A DNA stretch of 41,456 bases, taken from positions 1 through 41,456 of the IMG/VR virus record IMGVR_UViG_3300027852_000079; one strand, given 5' to 3'. Shown piece by piece: positions 21,646 to 30,735 of the stretch (position 1 is its first letter; the number at the start of each line of letters is the position of its first letter). The stretch is from a virus. The translations under genes and the position numbers were made by a program. Under the pieces are notes generated by a model. It saw nothing but the letters and a program-made list of their open reading frames with translations, made no database searches and was not told where the DNA came from.

Positions 21646-21855
21646 CTAGTTTCCGAGATTGCGAACGAGTCGCCCTGCTCCAGCACCGACATTGGTACCC
21701 ATGTCAGCCTTGTATGCGATGAGAGATGCCCCCCCGTCTCTCAATAGCTGAATGTCATAATGGGAGTCATCAACGATCGTCCCCGGTCGTAGCCTCATCA
21801 TGGAGCCATCAAGAACACCCTCAAAGTGCTGGAGAATTACATAGCTGGCCATCAT
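21646..21855 (-). CDS. Small paralogue of the neighbouring N-terminal domain, 69 aa
   Basis: ATG ATG at 21855/21852 behind GGAGTTGA. VILQHFEGVLDGSMMRLRPG and SHYDIQLLRDGGASLIAYKA match the start of the 265-residue protein next to it in length, order and the fixed SHYDI. A short all-beta domain with an acidic tail. The two probably arose by duplication. Confidence 0.6.
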   Translation of the reverse strand: MMASYVILQHFEGVLDGSMMRLRPGTIVDDSHYDIQLLRDGGASLIAYKADMGTNVGAGAGRLVRNLGN

Positions 21856-22445
21856 TCAACTCCATTTGACTGCTGTACCAGACGATTCAGCAAACGTCGA
21901 TCATAGGGCCTGAGCCGTTCCAAGTCTTCCTCACTGAAAACGACTTTGGCATCACCGTGACCATTCTTGACTGCCTCCCTGGTTTCCTTTGACTCGCTCC
22001 GTACGGTCTCTATCATCTCTATTTTGGTTGCATGGAGATTGTCTTCCAGGACGTCAATAGCCTTGGTATGGGTGTCGACGATGGTCTTGGTATTGGTCAA
22101 CTCAGTTCCAAGTCTCGTATCCTCAGATTGACCAGTCGTGATGAAGGTTCCACCAGACCCTACGACCAAGGCGACAATGCTCATGATCCATGTTCGCCAC
22201 TTCCTCAGCGCTGAGACCTGCTCGGTGATTTTGGCGGAGCTCCTGACGAGTTCTCCCACAGCTTCGATTTCGTCAGGGTGTGAGCAGGCATGAGGGGGTT
22301 TGTTCTCCAGGCTTGCGAGCCGCTCCTTGACGCCTTCAAATCCTTCCCCTATGCGACCATCGAGATTTGAAACGGAACTTGTCAGATCAAGGATGATGCT
22401 GTTTGGAATAGGTGTGGAGGGTCCGTCTGTTCGGGTCTTGGTCAT
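21852..22445 (-). CDS. Single-pass membrane protein with coiled coils
   Basis: 197 residues. One hydrophobic helix at about 85-103 (WIMSIVALVVGSGGTF) lies between an N-terminal helical part (cytoplasmic by the RKWR before the segment) and a C-terminal coiled coil. Such a layout is found in haemolysin/XhlA-like or holin-accessory proteins and in phage adhesion anchors. It overlaps the start of the small paralogue (ATGA). A lysis role is possible but unproven. Confidence 0.55.
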   Translation of the reverse strand: MTKTRTDGPSTPIPNSIILDLTSSVSNLDGRIGEGFEGVKERLASLENKPPHACSHPDEIEAVGELVRSSAKITEQVSALRKWRTWIMSIVALVVGSGGTFITTGQSEDTRLGTELTNTKTIVDTHTKAIDVLEDNLHATKIEMIETVRSESKETREAVKNGHGDAKVVFSEEDLERLRPYDRRLLNRLVQQSNGVE

Positions 22446-22477
22446 GGTGGAATGGTAGCACGAGATGGGGATGTGGA

Positions 22478-23977
22478 TCAGAAGCTGATCCCGTACAATC
22501 CAGCCTTATGTTCATTGAGCGCGACGTTTGCCGCATTCCACACAATCCCTGCCATATTCGTATCAACAGCGCTCACTACTAAAGTGAGCGCCAATGATCC
22601 ACCCGATGGCTTGATCTCAAAAAGATACTTGTGGAGATTGCGAAAGCTCCCGAGGGATCGGTGACTGAGACCAAGCGTGAAGCCTGTCCATTGAACATTC
22701 GCGGCCAATCCTACAGCCGTCACATCAAGGACGACGCTCTCCATGAAGCATTTCAGGGTACACCCATATGGGACGTCCTCTGTCCCACCTGGCCCCGTCA
22801 CAGCAAGGTTGTGGGCTCCATTTTGATATGTGTTGGCCTGGGTCATTGGGAATCCCCCAGCGCCCTGTTCAAACTCCGTGGCATCCACGAGTCCATCACC
22901 ATTTGACGAGACATCAATCGCCCTAATGAATGTAGTCCCACCGTCAGCCCTGAAATAACCAACATGGACACCATCTCCGGCCGCAACCACTCCTCCTAAT
23001 GGATCTGGTACGGTGAACTGAGCAGAGTTTCGTCCTTCATCTGTTGGCCACACTCGTGTTGCAACCAGCACACCTCTATGATCAAGATCTGACCCATAAA
23101 GATTTGAAGGCATCCGGTCTGTTGGACCTTTTGCAAGATAGAGGTACCACCAATAACCGTCCTGGGCTATCTGGGCTATGTATGCAGGGTCAACAAAAGA
23201 AGCATTGCGAATCTGAATACCTGTCTCGCTGTGGGCATAAAGCCTCACCCCGTCGATTTCACCAACCAGTGAGAAATCCGGGGTATCCGCTCCGTTTTCA
23301 TTATGGAAGCGCTTCTTTGTCGCCTGGCATACAAACTCATCACTTTTCAGAGGGACCAGATCGGATATCTGAAGCGATAGTTGCACCACGTCATCGTCAG
23401 CGATAGCACCTCCACCAGCTGGCCTGTAGAGCGCCCCAAGTGCTGCATAGCCAACGTCAGCGGCTGGTATCGACGTCGCTGTCCCTTTCTTCCAGGCGGT
23501 CTCTACCTGGTTTTCATAGCGCTTATCGAATGGGCCACCGGGAGCAAATGTCCCCAGGGCCGGATTGAAGATGTCCCTGTTTTCGACCAGAGTCGCGACC
23601 TGTACAACCCTGGCCTGGAGAAGCCACCAAGCACTCGTTGTGTCCCACGGATCTGTCAGCGTAGCTGTGGCAAGATTCAACCCGAATCGATAGTCAGAGT
23701 CGAATGAGCCAGCAGCTGGAACATCCGGAGGATTGGCTGCAACGTCCTGGGCCAGAACTCCAACAGACATCACAGGAACTCCAAGGCTCAACTGCAGAAA
23801 GAGACCCTCGGATATGTGTGTGTAGGTTTGAAGTGTCGGTAAGCCGCCCATCACGGCGTCCCTGGCACGGGACCGCAACGCCTCTACCATTGATCGTGCA
23901 AGCATCTCTTCAGCAGTCACGATATCTGTTGACACCGCTCGCTCGAGTGTACTGATAGGAATTCCATCCTGAATCAT
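22478..23977 (-). CDS. Probable tail fibre or baseplate-distal structural protein
   Basis: 499 residues, AAGGAGAAGG before the ATG. An N-terminal helical part (RAVSTDIVTAEEMLARSMVE) is followed by beta-rich sequence (QYSIS-type repeats, DDVVQLSLQISDLVPLK, VGLAANVQWTGFTLGL). It lies directly downstream of the baseplate genes, the usual place of fibre genes. The exact family is not recognised. Confidence 0.5.
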   Translation of the reverse strand: MIQDGIPISTLERAVSTDIVTAEEMLARSMVEALRSRARDAVMGGLPTLQTYTHISEGLFLQLSLGVPVMSVGVLAQDVAANPPDVPAAGSFDSDYRFGLNLATATLTDPWDTTSAWWLLQARVVQVATLVENRDIFNPALGTFAPGGPFDKRYENQVETAWKKGTATSIPAADVGYAALGALYRPAGGGAIADDDVVQLSLQISDLVPLKSDEFVCQATKKRFHNENGADTPDFSLVGEIDGVRLYAHSETGIQIRNASFVDPAYIAQIAQDGYWWYLYLAKGPTDRMPSNLYGSDLDHRGVLVATRVWPTDEGRNSAQFTVPDPLGGVVAAGDGVHVGYFRADGGTTFIRAIDVSSNGDGLVDATEFEQGAGGFPMTQANTYQNGAHNLAVTGPGGTEDVPYGCTLKCFMESVVLDVTAVGLAANVQWTGFTLGLSHRSLGSFRNLHKYLFEIKPSGGSLALTLVVSAVDTNMAGIVWNAANVALNEHKAGLYGISF

Positions 23978-23993
23978 TTTACTAGCCTTCTCC

Positions 23994-25286
23994 TTACGGG
24001 ATCGTGTCCACTGTGACCACTAACCAGGGTACTCCAGCCCCAAGCGTCTTATTGACTTCTTGAATCATATTTTCCATATCGTTATAGAAATCCAGTGGAT
24101 ATCCGTCATAGAACATCCAATCAAAAGCATCGCTTGGGTGTACTCCGCCAGGATGCTGATCGAATGGGGCCCCAAAGTCGCCATACCATCCACGCTCAAC
24201 AACAACATAGAAGCCACGGTATTCAAATCCATTACCCTGCCAAAGGTGTTGACGACCCAAAATCCAGTTGTAGGCTTCCGGATCGTCATATGGGAATTCA
24301 CCCCAGGCAGCACCTGTGAAGTCGATGGGGTGCCTCGACTCCAGGACCCTGAAAGCAACAGGGATTGGCGTCAGGATGCGACTCACAGCCCGATAGATAG
24401 CATTGGGTGCGATGGTGTCAGGCAAACTCCTGAGGCGCTCACGATATACATCATCGCTCTCACCGATGCCCCTCCCCATGTCTCGCTCAGCACCGGAAGT
24501 GTCCAGCATCGGGGAAGTCCCACCTGTAAGGTCGATTAGGAACTCAGCAGTAAACCCAAGCTCAACAAAACTCACGACCTCACAAGCACCAGCACCCGCA
24601 ACCAGAGTGGGACCACCGACAACGACGGTGCTGGTAGGCTCATCAAACGATTCGATCCTTCTCGGACCCAACCCAATGTTTGGACCAGAAGTAAAGCGAA
24701 CCCAAGAGTTGACGTCTCCGTCATCAAATTGATCATCTACTCCGGAATCCGTTATCTCATTCGCAACCGTTGTCGTGATCCCGGAGAGGGTCTTAGTGAT
24801 ACGCTCCAGGAACGCCACAGAGCGCCCCTCAGAGGCTCCAACGTTCCCATGGTATCCGACCCTCACCGATCTGATATAAACGGCGTGAGGGCCGTTCTTG
24901 CCCTCCGCAATGATGTAATCAGCCGAGACCTCTACCTGGAACTCATCAACGACGTTGCCACCAGGTCCAACGATCTGAACGATCAGAAGATCACCCTCAA
25001 GCAATATCACATCTCCATCTGTTGGAGAGGCGCGGGTTATGCTGAGTCTTCCGGTCGCTTGAACCCCACCGGACCCTGGTGGTGATGACTGAATCGAGTG
25101 AAGATAGATATACATCGCCTGGGTCGATACATCGACGGCCACAGAGGCTCGCTCCAGCATCGTGGCTATCGACTGATAGACATCAAACCCGGCTCCGTCA
25201 TCCTCGTTTTCAAGTGGTTCAAGATATGCCTCATCAACTGAGGCCCTTAGGACGTTGAGGAGTTGATCTGCGGTCAATGCGGTCAT
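23994..25286 (-). CDS. Baseplate protein, second gpJ/gpI-like
   Basis: 430 residues. The block GRGIGESDDVYRERLRSLPD, then IAPNAIYRAVSRIL, resembles the conserved segment of gpJ/Mu gp47-type baseplate proteins, but the N-terminus (TADQLLNVLRASVDEAYLEP) is of another kind, as in gpI-type proteins. Long beta-rich central part. The start overlaps the upstream gpJ-like gene. Probably forms the baseplate wedge with it. Confidence 0.55.
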   Translation of the reverse strand: MTALTADQLLNVLRASVDEAYLEPLENEDDGAGFDVYQSIATMLERASVAVDVSTQAMYIYLHSIQSSPPGSGGVQATGRLSITRASPTDGDVILLEGDLLIVQIVGPGGNVVDEFQVEVSADYIIAEGKNGPHAVYIRSVRVGYHGNVGASEGRSVAFLERITKTLSGITTTVANEITDSGVDDQFDDGDVNSWVRFTSGPNIGLGPRRIESFDEPTSTVVVGGPTLVAGAGACEVVSFVELGFTAEFLIDLTGGTSPMLDTSGAERDMGRGIGESDDVYRERLRSLPDTIAPNAIYRAVSRILTPIPVAFRVLESRHPIDFTGAAWGEFPYDDPEAYNWILGRQHLWQGNGFEYRGFYVVVERGWYGDFGAPFDQHPGGVHPSDAFDWMFYDGYPLDFYNDMENMIQEVNKTLGAGVPWLVVTVDTIP

Positions 25287-26410
25287 GCCGGAGTCACCAA
25301 ATCATTGCTGGTTCTGATGATCTGACCAGTCGTTGGAACAACATCACCCGTTGGGGCGACGACTGCATCATCAGCCACCAAGACCCCTGTGACTGACTTT
25401 GCGGCTTCGATGATGACAGCGACCTCTAGTGTTTCACCAGGTCTCAGGCCATTGACAGCAGCCACCACAGCAGCTCTGACATTTGACCATGCCGCAACGG
25501 TATCAATCCCAGCTTCATAGCTCAGATCAAGAGACACCGGCTGATATGTTGGTGTTGCACCATAGACAGTGACGACAATCCCACCACATCTATATTCCAT
25601 CAACGCGAGGTCTACAGCAGTGTTCAGTAGCGTGTTCGACTGTCCGTTGACATCAGCTATGTACAGGAAAATGAATCCGTTGGGTACGCCCATCGGCTGT
25701 GAAAGCTGCTCTTCAGCAAAAGCCTGGACAACCCCAGGAACACTCAGAGCCCCAAACTCGATTGCTGAAAGAGTACCCCTCCGAACAGTCTTCCAGAATT
25801 GCCTAGCAATTGACCTATATGATTCATCGCTCTGGGTGTCTGTCCCGCCGGCCCCAACTTCAAGGTTCGTGAGCAATAACGTCGGATCAGGCTTCTCCGT
25901 GACAAACGATGTCACTGTCCCTATCGCGACATTCCCAGATGTGCCTGCCTCAACAGCCCGTCCAGAAACGGTCACAGGACCCAGGGTTGCAACCCCGAAA
26001 ACAGCTGGTTCCCGGAGTTCAAACCGGACACCACCGGTCGTCTGTACGATGGACCCTGTGAGGTATGTTACCGCTCCAGCGACCAGAGATGTCCTCGTGA
26101 AGGTCAGAGGGCAATAGGCAGGAGAAGCCGTCAGACGGGCCAGATAGGGCGAGTAACGGTCAGCTACCCAACGATCAAGCGCCTCTCCTGTGGCCCCATC
26201 AAGCGTCAGATCTGATAGCCCCCGGCCAAGCTGGCGCATAACCTCCTCAACCATAGCGCTTGTTGCACCGATGACGAGGTTGATATCGCTTCCCGGGGTG
26301 TAGACCTGCTCTGGCGTTATGCGCTTCCCAACGGGTCGCGTCTCAGCTCTGACCAGGAGATCGTTTGCGCCCACCTCAAAAAGTTCAGCTCTGCTCGGAA
26401 GATCAGGCAC
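25283..26410 (-). CDS. Baseplate J-like protein (gpJ/Mu gp47 type)
   Basis: 375 residues. DLTLDGATGEALDRWVADRY, the GAGGTDTQSDESYRSIARQF block, GTLSAIEFGALSVPGVVQAF, and the C-terminal domain with beta sandwich follow the baseplate J family, which forms the wedge around the hub of contractile tails. Overlaps both neighbours (ATGA at 25283 and an 8-base overlap with the gp25-like gene), as usual for baseplate operons. Confidence 0.85.
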   Translation of the reverse strand: MPDLPSRAELFEVGANDLLVRAETRPVGKRITPEQVYTPGSDINLVIGATSAMVEEVMRQLGRGLSDLTLDGATGEALDRWVADRYSPYLARLTASPAYCPLTFTRTSLVAGAVTYLTGSIVQTTGGVRFELREPAVFGVATLGPVTVSGRAVEAGTSGNVAIGTVTSFVTEKPDPTLLLTNLEVGAGGTDTQSDESYRSIARQFWKTVRRGTLSAIEFGALSVPGVVQAFAEEQLSQPMGVPNGFIFLYIADVNGQSNTLLNTAVDLALMEYRCGGIVVTVYGATPTYQPVSLDLSYEAGIDTVAAWSNVRAAVVAAVNGLRPGETLEVAVIIEAAKSVTGVLVADDAVVAPTGDVVPTTGQIIRTSNDLVTPA

Positions 26411-28259
26411 TATCTCCTCCTATCGGCGTATCAATCGTGAGCGGTCCATATTGGTCTATCACATTGAGGCGTAACTGAACTACCCCAGGGACTATCTGAC
26501 GCACAACAGCCCTGACCGAGACAACACCTGGCTCTTCAGCCACCTGCGTCTCTGCATTCTGTTGCAGCTTCCGGAGTTCTGACGGACGCAAAAGCGACTT
26601 TGCGCCAGGGTAGAGGCCATAATCCACCAGGAAGGCAAAGCCACCGGGAGATGTGGTGCAGCGTCGCAATATCCGCTTTTTGAGGTATTGTCTCCTGGTC
26701 TCAACTGCTAGGTCCCCCGTTTCGTCAACAGACAGGGTTCCGAGGGTTGCCCCTTCAGCGTCTCGAGAGACCTGTGGGTTTTTGAGATCATAGGCATCAG
26801 TCCTCTCAAACATGAGAGGGATCGGCTCGAAGTCAGCACCAAACGCCACAAATGATCCAGTGGCAGGTGATGGAAAAAGTGTGTCACCGTCATCTGTTTC
26901 GATCCCAGCAATGCTCACGAAATACGTCTCACCCTCAACAAGCTCTCCATCGAACCACAGGCGCACAACACCATCACCCTCATGTGTCACAGCCTGCAAG
27001 AGCCTCTCAGGGAATGGTGAGACAGGTCCTGTGATGGTATAGGCATTCAAGTATGAGGCGTCTGTGGGGTCTACGGGGTCAAGGAATTTGGGATCTTTGT
27101 CAAAGTTAACATCCACGGTATTTAGCGAGGTTTGCTCAATTGTCTCGACAGTGAAGGCCAGCGTTGGAACATGACCCAAAACAGTGACGCTGATTGGATA
27201 TGTGTTTGCTGATGCTTCCCACTCAATGTGCCCATCAGGGCCAACCTCAACCCAGACATAAGCGTTTTCTTCAGCATCAAGAACCACATGCCTCGTCCCC
27301 CTTGGCTGTGATGCTGTATCGTCTGATGGGTGCGTCGGATCAGTGGTGTCTCCGCTCCCTCTGAATGAGAGCGAAATGAGGGTGCCAAGATCTGCAACTC
27401 CTGGCCTGGAAACCTCGAGATAGGCAACCCCTGCTATTGCACCATCGACAAGCCCTGTCACGTCAAGGTCGCTGGTGCCAATGGATGTTGGTGGGACAAC
27501 TGCTGTGGCTATCACTACGTTGTCGACCGTCCAGTCTTCAAGATACCCGTGGACCCAAATATCGGCTGTCGCCGAGAAGACCCAAAATGCTTGCTCGATA
27601 ACCCCCAAGGAACTCGTTGGAACCAAAATCTGAACAGGGTGCACTGAATTCAACTGAGGATTCGATGGACCTCTGGGCGCCCCCCCATTCGACTGGTGAG
27701 GAAGAAGAGAACCTCCATCAGGTCTTATATAGATAGAGCGGGCATTGGATGTCCCAGAATCCCACGCATATTCAAGAATGACAATTCTGCCACTTGCTCC
27801 GATGATACTAGACAAATCAACGTCTTGAAACGGTCCAGGAGATCCCCATGAGACAGCAGGTAATGCCGTCGCTGAGAAGTCTTCTGGTCCTAATGCTTCA
27901 GCATTGTGGTCTGTGACGTCATACCAACCCAGCAAATAAACCTTTGTGGCATTACCTGTGCTTTGAATCCATTGAACAACAGAGGCAGCGTCAGTAAAAA
28001 CAATACATCCAAAAACGTTACCGATATCAGCAAAGATGGTGAATCCCCCACCACAGCCCCTGAGAGCCTGATTGAAAGGGTTTCCTATCGAGGTGTTTCC
28101 TTTTGGTCTAAATTCACAATATTCACGATCAGCAGCGAGCTCAACAGCAAATCTCCCAGTGGAACCTATCAATGACGACAGATCGAGATCGGTAAAGGCG
28201 ACAGGAGCTGCCCCATCAAAAACTGGCGTCATTGCTGTTGGATTGCGGTGGTAACTCAC
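26403..28259 (-). CDS. gp25-like baseplate wedge protein with long adhesin-like N-terminus
   Basis: 618 residues from a GTG at 28259. The C-terminal ~120 residues (RRQYLKKRILRRCTTSPGGF, FLVDYGLYPGAKSLLRPSEL, VSVRAVVRQIVPGVVQLRLN) fit the gpW/gp25 lysozyme-like wedge fold. The family normally is 110-150 residues long. Here about 480 residues precede it: three tandem modules beginning DLDLSSLIGSTGR, DVDLSSIIGASGR and DLDVTGLVDG, and an Ig-like part (VETIEQTSLNTVDVNF). This is a fusion; the N-terminus may decorate the baseplate or contact the host. Confidence 0.7.
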   Translation of the reverse strand: MSYHRNPTAMTPVFDGAAPVAFTDLDLSSLIGSTGRFAVELAADREYCEFRPKGNTSIGNPFNQALRGCGGGFTIFADIGNVFGCIVFTDAASVVQWIQSTGNATKVYLLGWYDVTDHNAEALGPEDFSATALPAVSWGSPGPFQDVDLSSIIGASGRIVILEYAWDSGTSNARSIYIRPDGGSLLPHQSNGGAPRGPSNPQLNSVHPVQILVPTSSLGVIEQAFWVFSATADIWVHGYLEDWTVDNVVIATAVVPPTSIGTSDLDVTGLVDGAIAGVAYLEVSRPGVADLGTLISLSFRGSGDTTDPTHPSDDTASQPRGTRHVVLDAEENAYVWVEVGPDGHIEWEASANTYPISVTVLGHVPTLAFTVETIEQTSLNTVDVNFDKDPKFLDPVDPTDASYLNAYTITGPVSPFPERLLQAVTHEGDGVVRLWFDGELVEGETYFVSIAGIETDDGDTLFPSPATGSFVAFGADFEPIPLMFERTDAYDLKNPQVSRDAEGATLGTLSVDETGDLAVETRRQYLKKRILRRCTTSPGGFAFLVDYGLYPGAKSLLRPSELRKLQQNAETQVAEEPGVVSVRAVVRQIVPGVVQLRLNVIDQYGPLTIDTPIGGDSA

Positions 28260-28261
28260 GA

Positions 28262-28975
28262 CTAATCACCATTTATCCGAGTTGAGAGATATGTCTGGCT
28301 TGCAGCTTTGAACTGCACTAGTGCCACCTGAAACTGTGTCAAGGTTATAGGATCTAATGCAACGGTTGCCGTCCCGAGGTTGACAGGAGCAACAGCTATT
28401 GCCGCCGCAAACTCCCCCAAGGCATCTGACAGATCAGCCAAAGCGTCAGCGAGATCGTCACCCCGAACGAAAGGCTGATCAGCGTCGGCAGTCCCGAAAA
28501 CCATCGAATCAGCCGTAACGCGAAAGTTACGCCACTCCTCGTCAAGGTCTTCATCAGGAGCAACCATGATGTGAGTGACCATCGCGAACGCTTCATCGAT
28601 CGTGTCTCCATTGACTTCGGCAGGAGCTCCGGCGTCATCAGTGTTGTGGAGCTGTCCGATGATCACAGAGTCTTCATTCGGATCCCCGGATGGAAACAGG
28701 ACGACCACAAGACCACCTTGCCTTGGTGGCCTGTGGTGGCCCACATCGACCCCCTGAGCGTCCGAAGTGACTCTACATGCCAGAGGGAGGAGGGACCCTG
28801 CAAACGGCCCTGAGACGGCCGTCACGTCGCATAGCCACCCCAATATGTCATCCCATACGGTTGCATCAGGATCTTCATCGACTCGACCGATAGCGATCCA
28901 GCAACGTGGATCGATTCCAGGTCCAGCGATAGCCTCCCTAAATCGTGATAGATCGAATGCCCCTCGACGTGTCAC
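28262..28975 (-). CDS. Baseplate spike/assembly protein gpV-like
   Basis: 237 residues, GTG start overlapping the hub gene stop, behind GGGAGGAG. The OB-fold-like part GDPNEDSVIIGQLHNTDDAG with GLVVVLFPSGDPN and the following AEVNGDTI segment match the gpV/gp5 N-terminal OB domain of spike proteins. The usual C-terminal beta-helix spike is weak or replaced by a helical region (DLADALADLSDALGEFAAAI). Position between hub and gp25-like genes supports the call. Confidence 0.7.
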   Translation of the reverse strand: MTRRGAFDLSRFREAIAGPGIDPRCWIAIGRVDEDPDATVWDDILGWLCDVTAVSGPFAGSLLPLACRVTSDAQGVDVGHHRPPRQGGLVVVLFPSGDPNEDSVIIGQLHNTDDAGAPAEVNGDTIDEAFAMVTHIMVAPDEDLDEEWRNFRVTADSMVFGTADADQPFVRGDDLADALADLSDALGEFAAAIAVAPVNLGTATVALDPITLTQFQVALVQFKAASQTYLSTRINGD

Positions 28976-30735
28976 GACTCCTCCCTTACGGTGATGAAGT
29001 TCATGAAATCAATTCCGAGGTTGATCCCATTGTTCGCTGAATAACGGATCATCGTCTTGGAAACTCGAAATGCGGTCTGGAAACCAGTGGCGTCTTGCAG
29101 CGACGCAAACCGGTCAGCAACGCGCCTATCCCATCCAAGCGACATGAGGTAGTCTCGCCGGCGAGAGCGACTCATGGCCTGAATGCGGGCATTCGTAACG
29201 GCTTCTCCGGAGTTCTCGGATTGCTCATCACGTTCATCAGCTTGGACCATGAGCAACTCAATGGCATCGCCGGCATCGAGGTCCAAGAGATCTGCATCCT
29301 CCGGAGGGCTGTCATAGGACCAGATATCTTTCGTGGTAAAGGAACCCGTGATCTCCTGGCGCCCAAGCTGCTCAAAGGCGTTCCGGGCGATCCTCTCCAG
29401 GACACCAGGGTCAGTGACACCTGACACGCTCATATGGCGTATGGATTCATCAGGAGTTGAGCCACTCGGAGGAACTCGGTTGGCCCTGCTTGGCCGGGGT
29501 GTCGCGTCAAGGCCGAGAACTCCGCTCGAGCGCTGTCCAGCGGCTACCGGATAGCGCCCCCATATGGCCCTCCCTCGCTCGGAGTCATAACACCTCACCT
29601 CAATCGTTGGGACCGTGATACCAAGAAGTGACCGCTCAAATCTGAGTTGCTCAATGTTGCGACCATAAACCATCCTGGTTATCCCGATGGTTTCGTACAG
29701 CGTTCTGGGCTCGATGATCATCAATCGAAACCCTCGCATCACAGGAAGAAAACCCGTCGCTCTCACGACGTCCGTGATGTGATCCCACGCTGTCATCTTA
29801 TCGCCAGATGTCCTACCCCTCGTGGTCCCTCCACCTCTCCTTGTTCGACGTCTCTGGGGGAAAGCAACTCCTGGTGTCGGAACCTCACCTTCCCCGAAGA
29901 AAGCAACCTCTATGCCGTCAGTCGTCGGACCGAGGCGCCTCAGAAATTCCTGAATCCCCTGATCGATCGGGAGGGTAAGATCGATGGTTTCGCCCCTCCC
30001 CAAATCCCTATCCCTGATAGGAGCGCTCATATCCCGACACTCGAAAACAAGGATGTCGCCCTTGTCCGAATAGTCGACCGCCCAACTGTCGACGAAGCCG
30101 AGGAACTCTGTTGCTCCTGCATCGTCAGCCTGGATCACCGACGTCAACGAGCCATCGGGGCGCGTCGCGTTTTCAGACACCCCGGATTCATAATCCCTAG
30201 CCTCCCTGGAACCGATGACAAGCTGCACATGTGCAGCCCTGATGATCCGAGGGTCAAGCGGAGCGTCCACCCAGGAGATCTCAATCGTTGATGTGTCCGC
30301 CTGAGCTAACCCGTTTCGTTCGATCGTTGCTGACCTTGGGTAGATATTTCCTATCACCGTCAGATCATCAGGAGGGCTTCCTGCGACGCTCTCAGGAGCG
30401 TTCCCTTGTTCAGCTTCCTCAACCTGGCGAGCCTCTTCCAGGATGTCCTGTTCTTCATAGATGAGATCTGTGAGTTGGGATTGATATTGCTCCGGAGCAA
30501 GGCTGTCACGCCTGGTCTGAAGAGCTCTCCTTCGTTCCTGATTCTGGGCTAACCTCTCTGACGAGGAATCGCTCTCAGAGGCCGTGGGGGCCGCTGGTGG
30601 GAGTTCAAAGAATGGATCAGGGATCGCTGTCTCAAAGTCTGGCTCAGGAAGGAGAGCATCAAGTGCCGAGGTGTCTTCAAATTCCTCAACCCTGATGGTC
30701 AGGCGTACAACGGCTGATGGTCGATAGGTCGTCAT
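28972..30735 (-). CDS. Tail hub protein, gpD/gp27-like
   Basis: 587 residues. The blocks GFVDSWAVDYSDKGDILVFE, MSAPIRDRDLGRG, and the C-terminal GVLERIARNAFEQLGRQEIT with ITGSFTTKDIW are typical of late-control gpD-type hub proteins. An N-terminal 120 residues are coiled coil and Glu-rich (EEQDILEEARQVEEAEQG), an insertion relative to the family. It sits next to the spike gene, as expected; ATGA overlap with the upstream gene. Confidence 0.75.
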   Translation of the reverse strand: MTTYRPSAVVRLTIRVEEFEDTSALDALLPEPDFETAIPDPFFELPPAAPTASESDSSSERLAQNQERRRALQTRRDSLAPEQYQSQLTDLIYEEQDILEEARQVEEAEQGNAPESVAGSPPDDLTVIGNIYPRSATIERNGLAQADTSTIEISWVDAPLDPRIIRAAHVQLVIGSREARDYESGVSENATRPDGSLTSVIQADDAGATEFLGFVDSWAVDYSDKGDILVFECRDMSAPIRDRDLGRGETIDLTLPIDQGIQEFLRRLGPTTDGIEVAFFGEGEVPTPGVAFPQRRRTRRGGGTTRGRTSGDKMTAWDHITDVVRATGFLPVMRGFRLMIIEPRTLYETIGITRMVYGRNIEQLRFERSLLGITVPTIEVRCYDSERGRAIWGRYPVAAGQRSSGVLGLDATPRPSRANRVPPSGSTPDESIRHMSVSGVTDPGVLERIARNAFEQLGRQEITGSFTTKDIWSYDSPPEDADLLDLDAGDAIELLMVQADERDEQSENSGEAVTNARIQAMSRSRRRDYLMSLGWDRRVADRFASLQDATGFQTAFRVSKTMIRYSANNGINLGIDFMNFITVREES

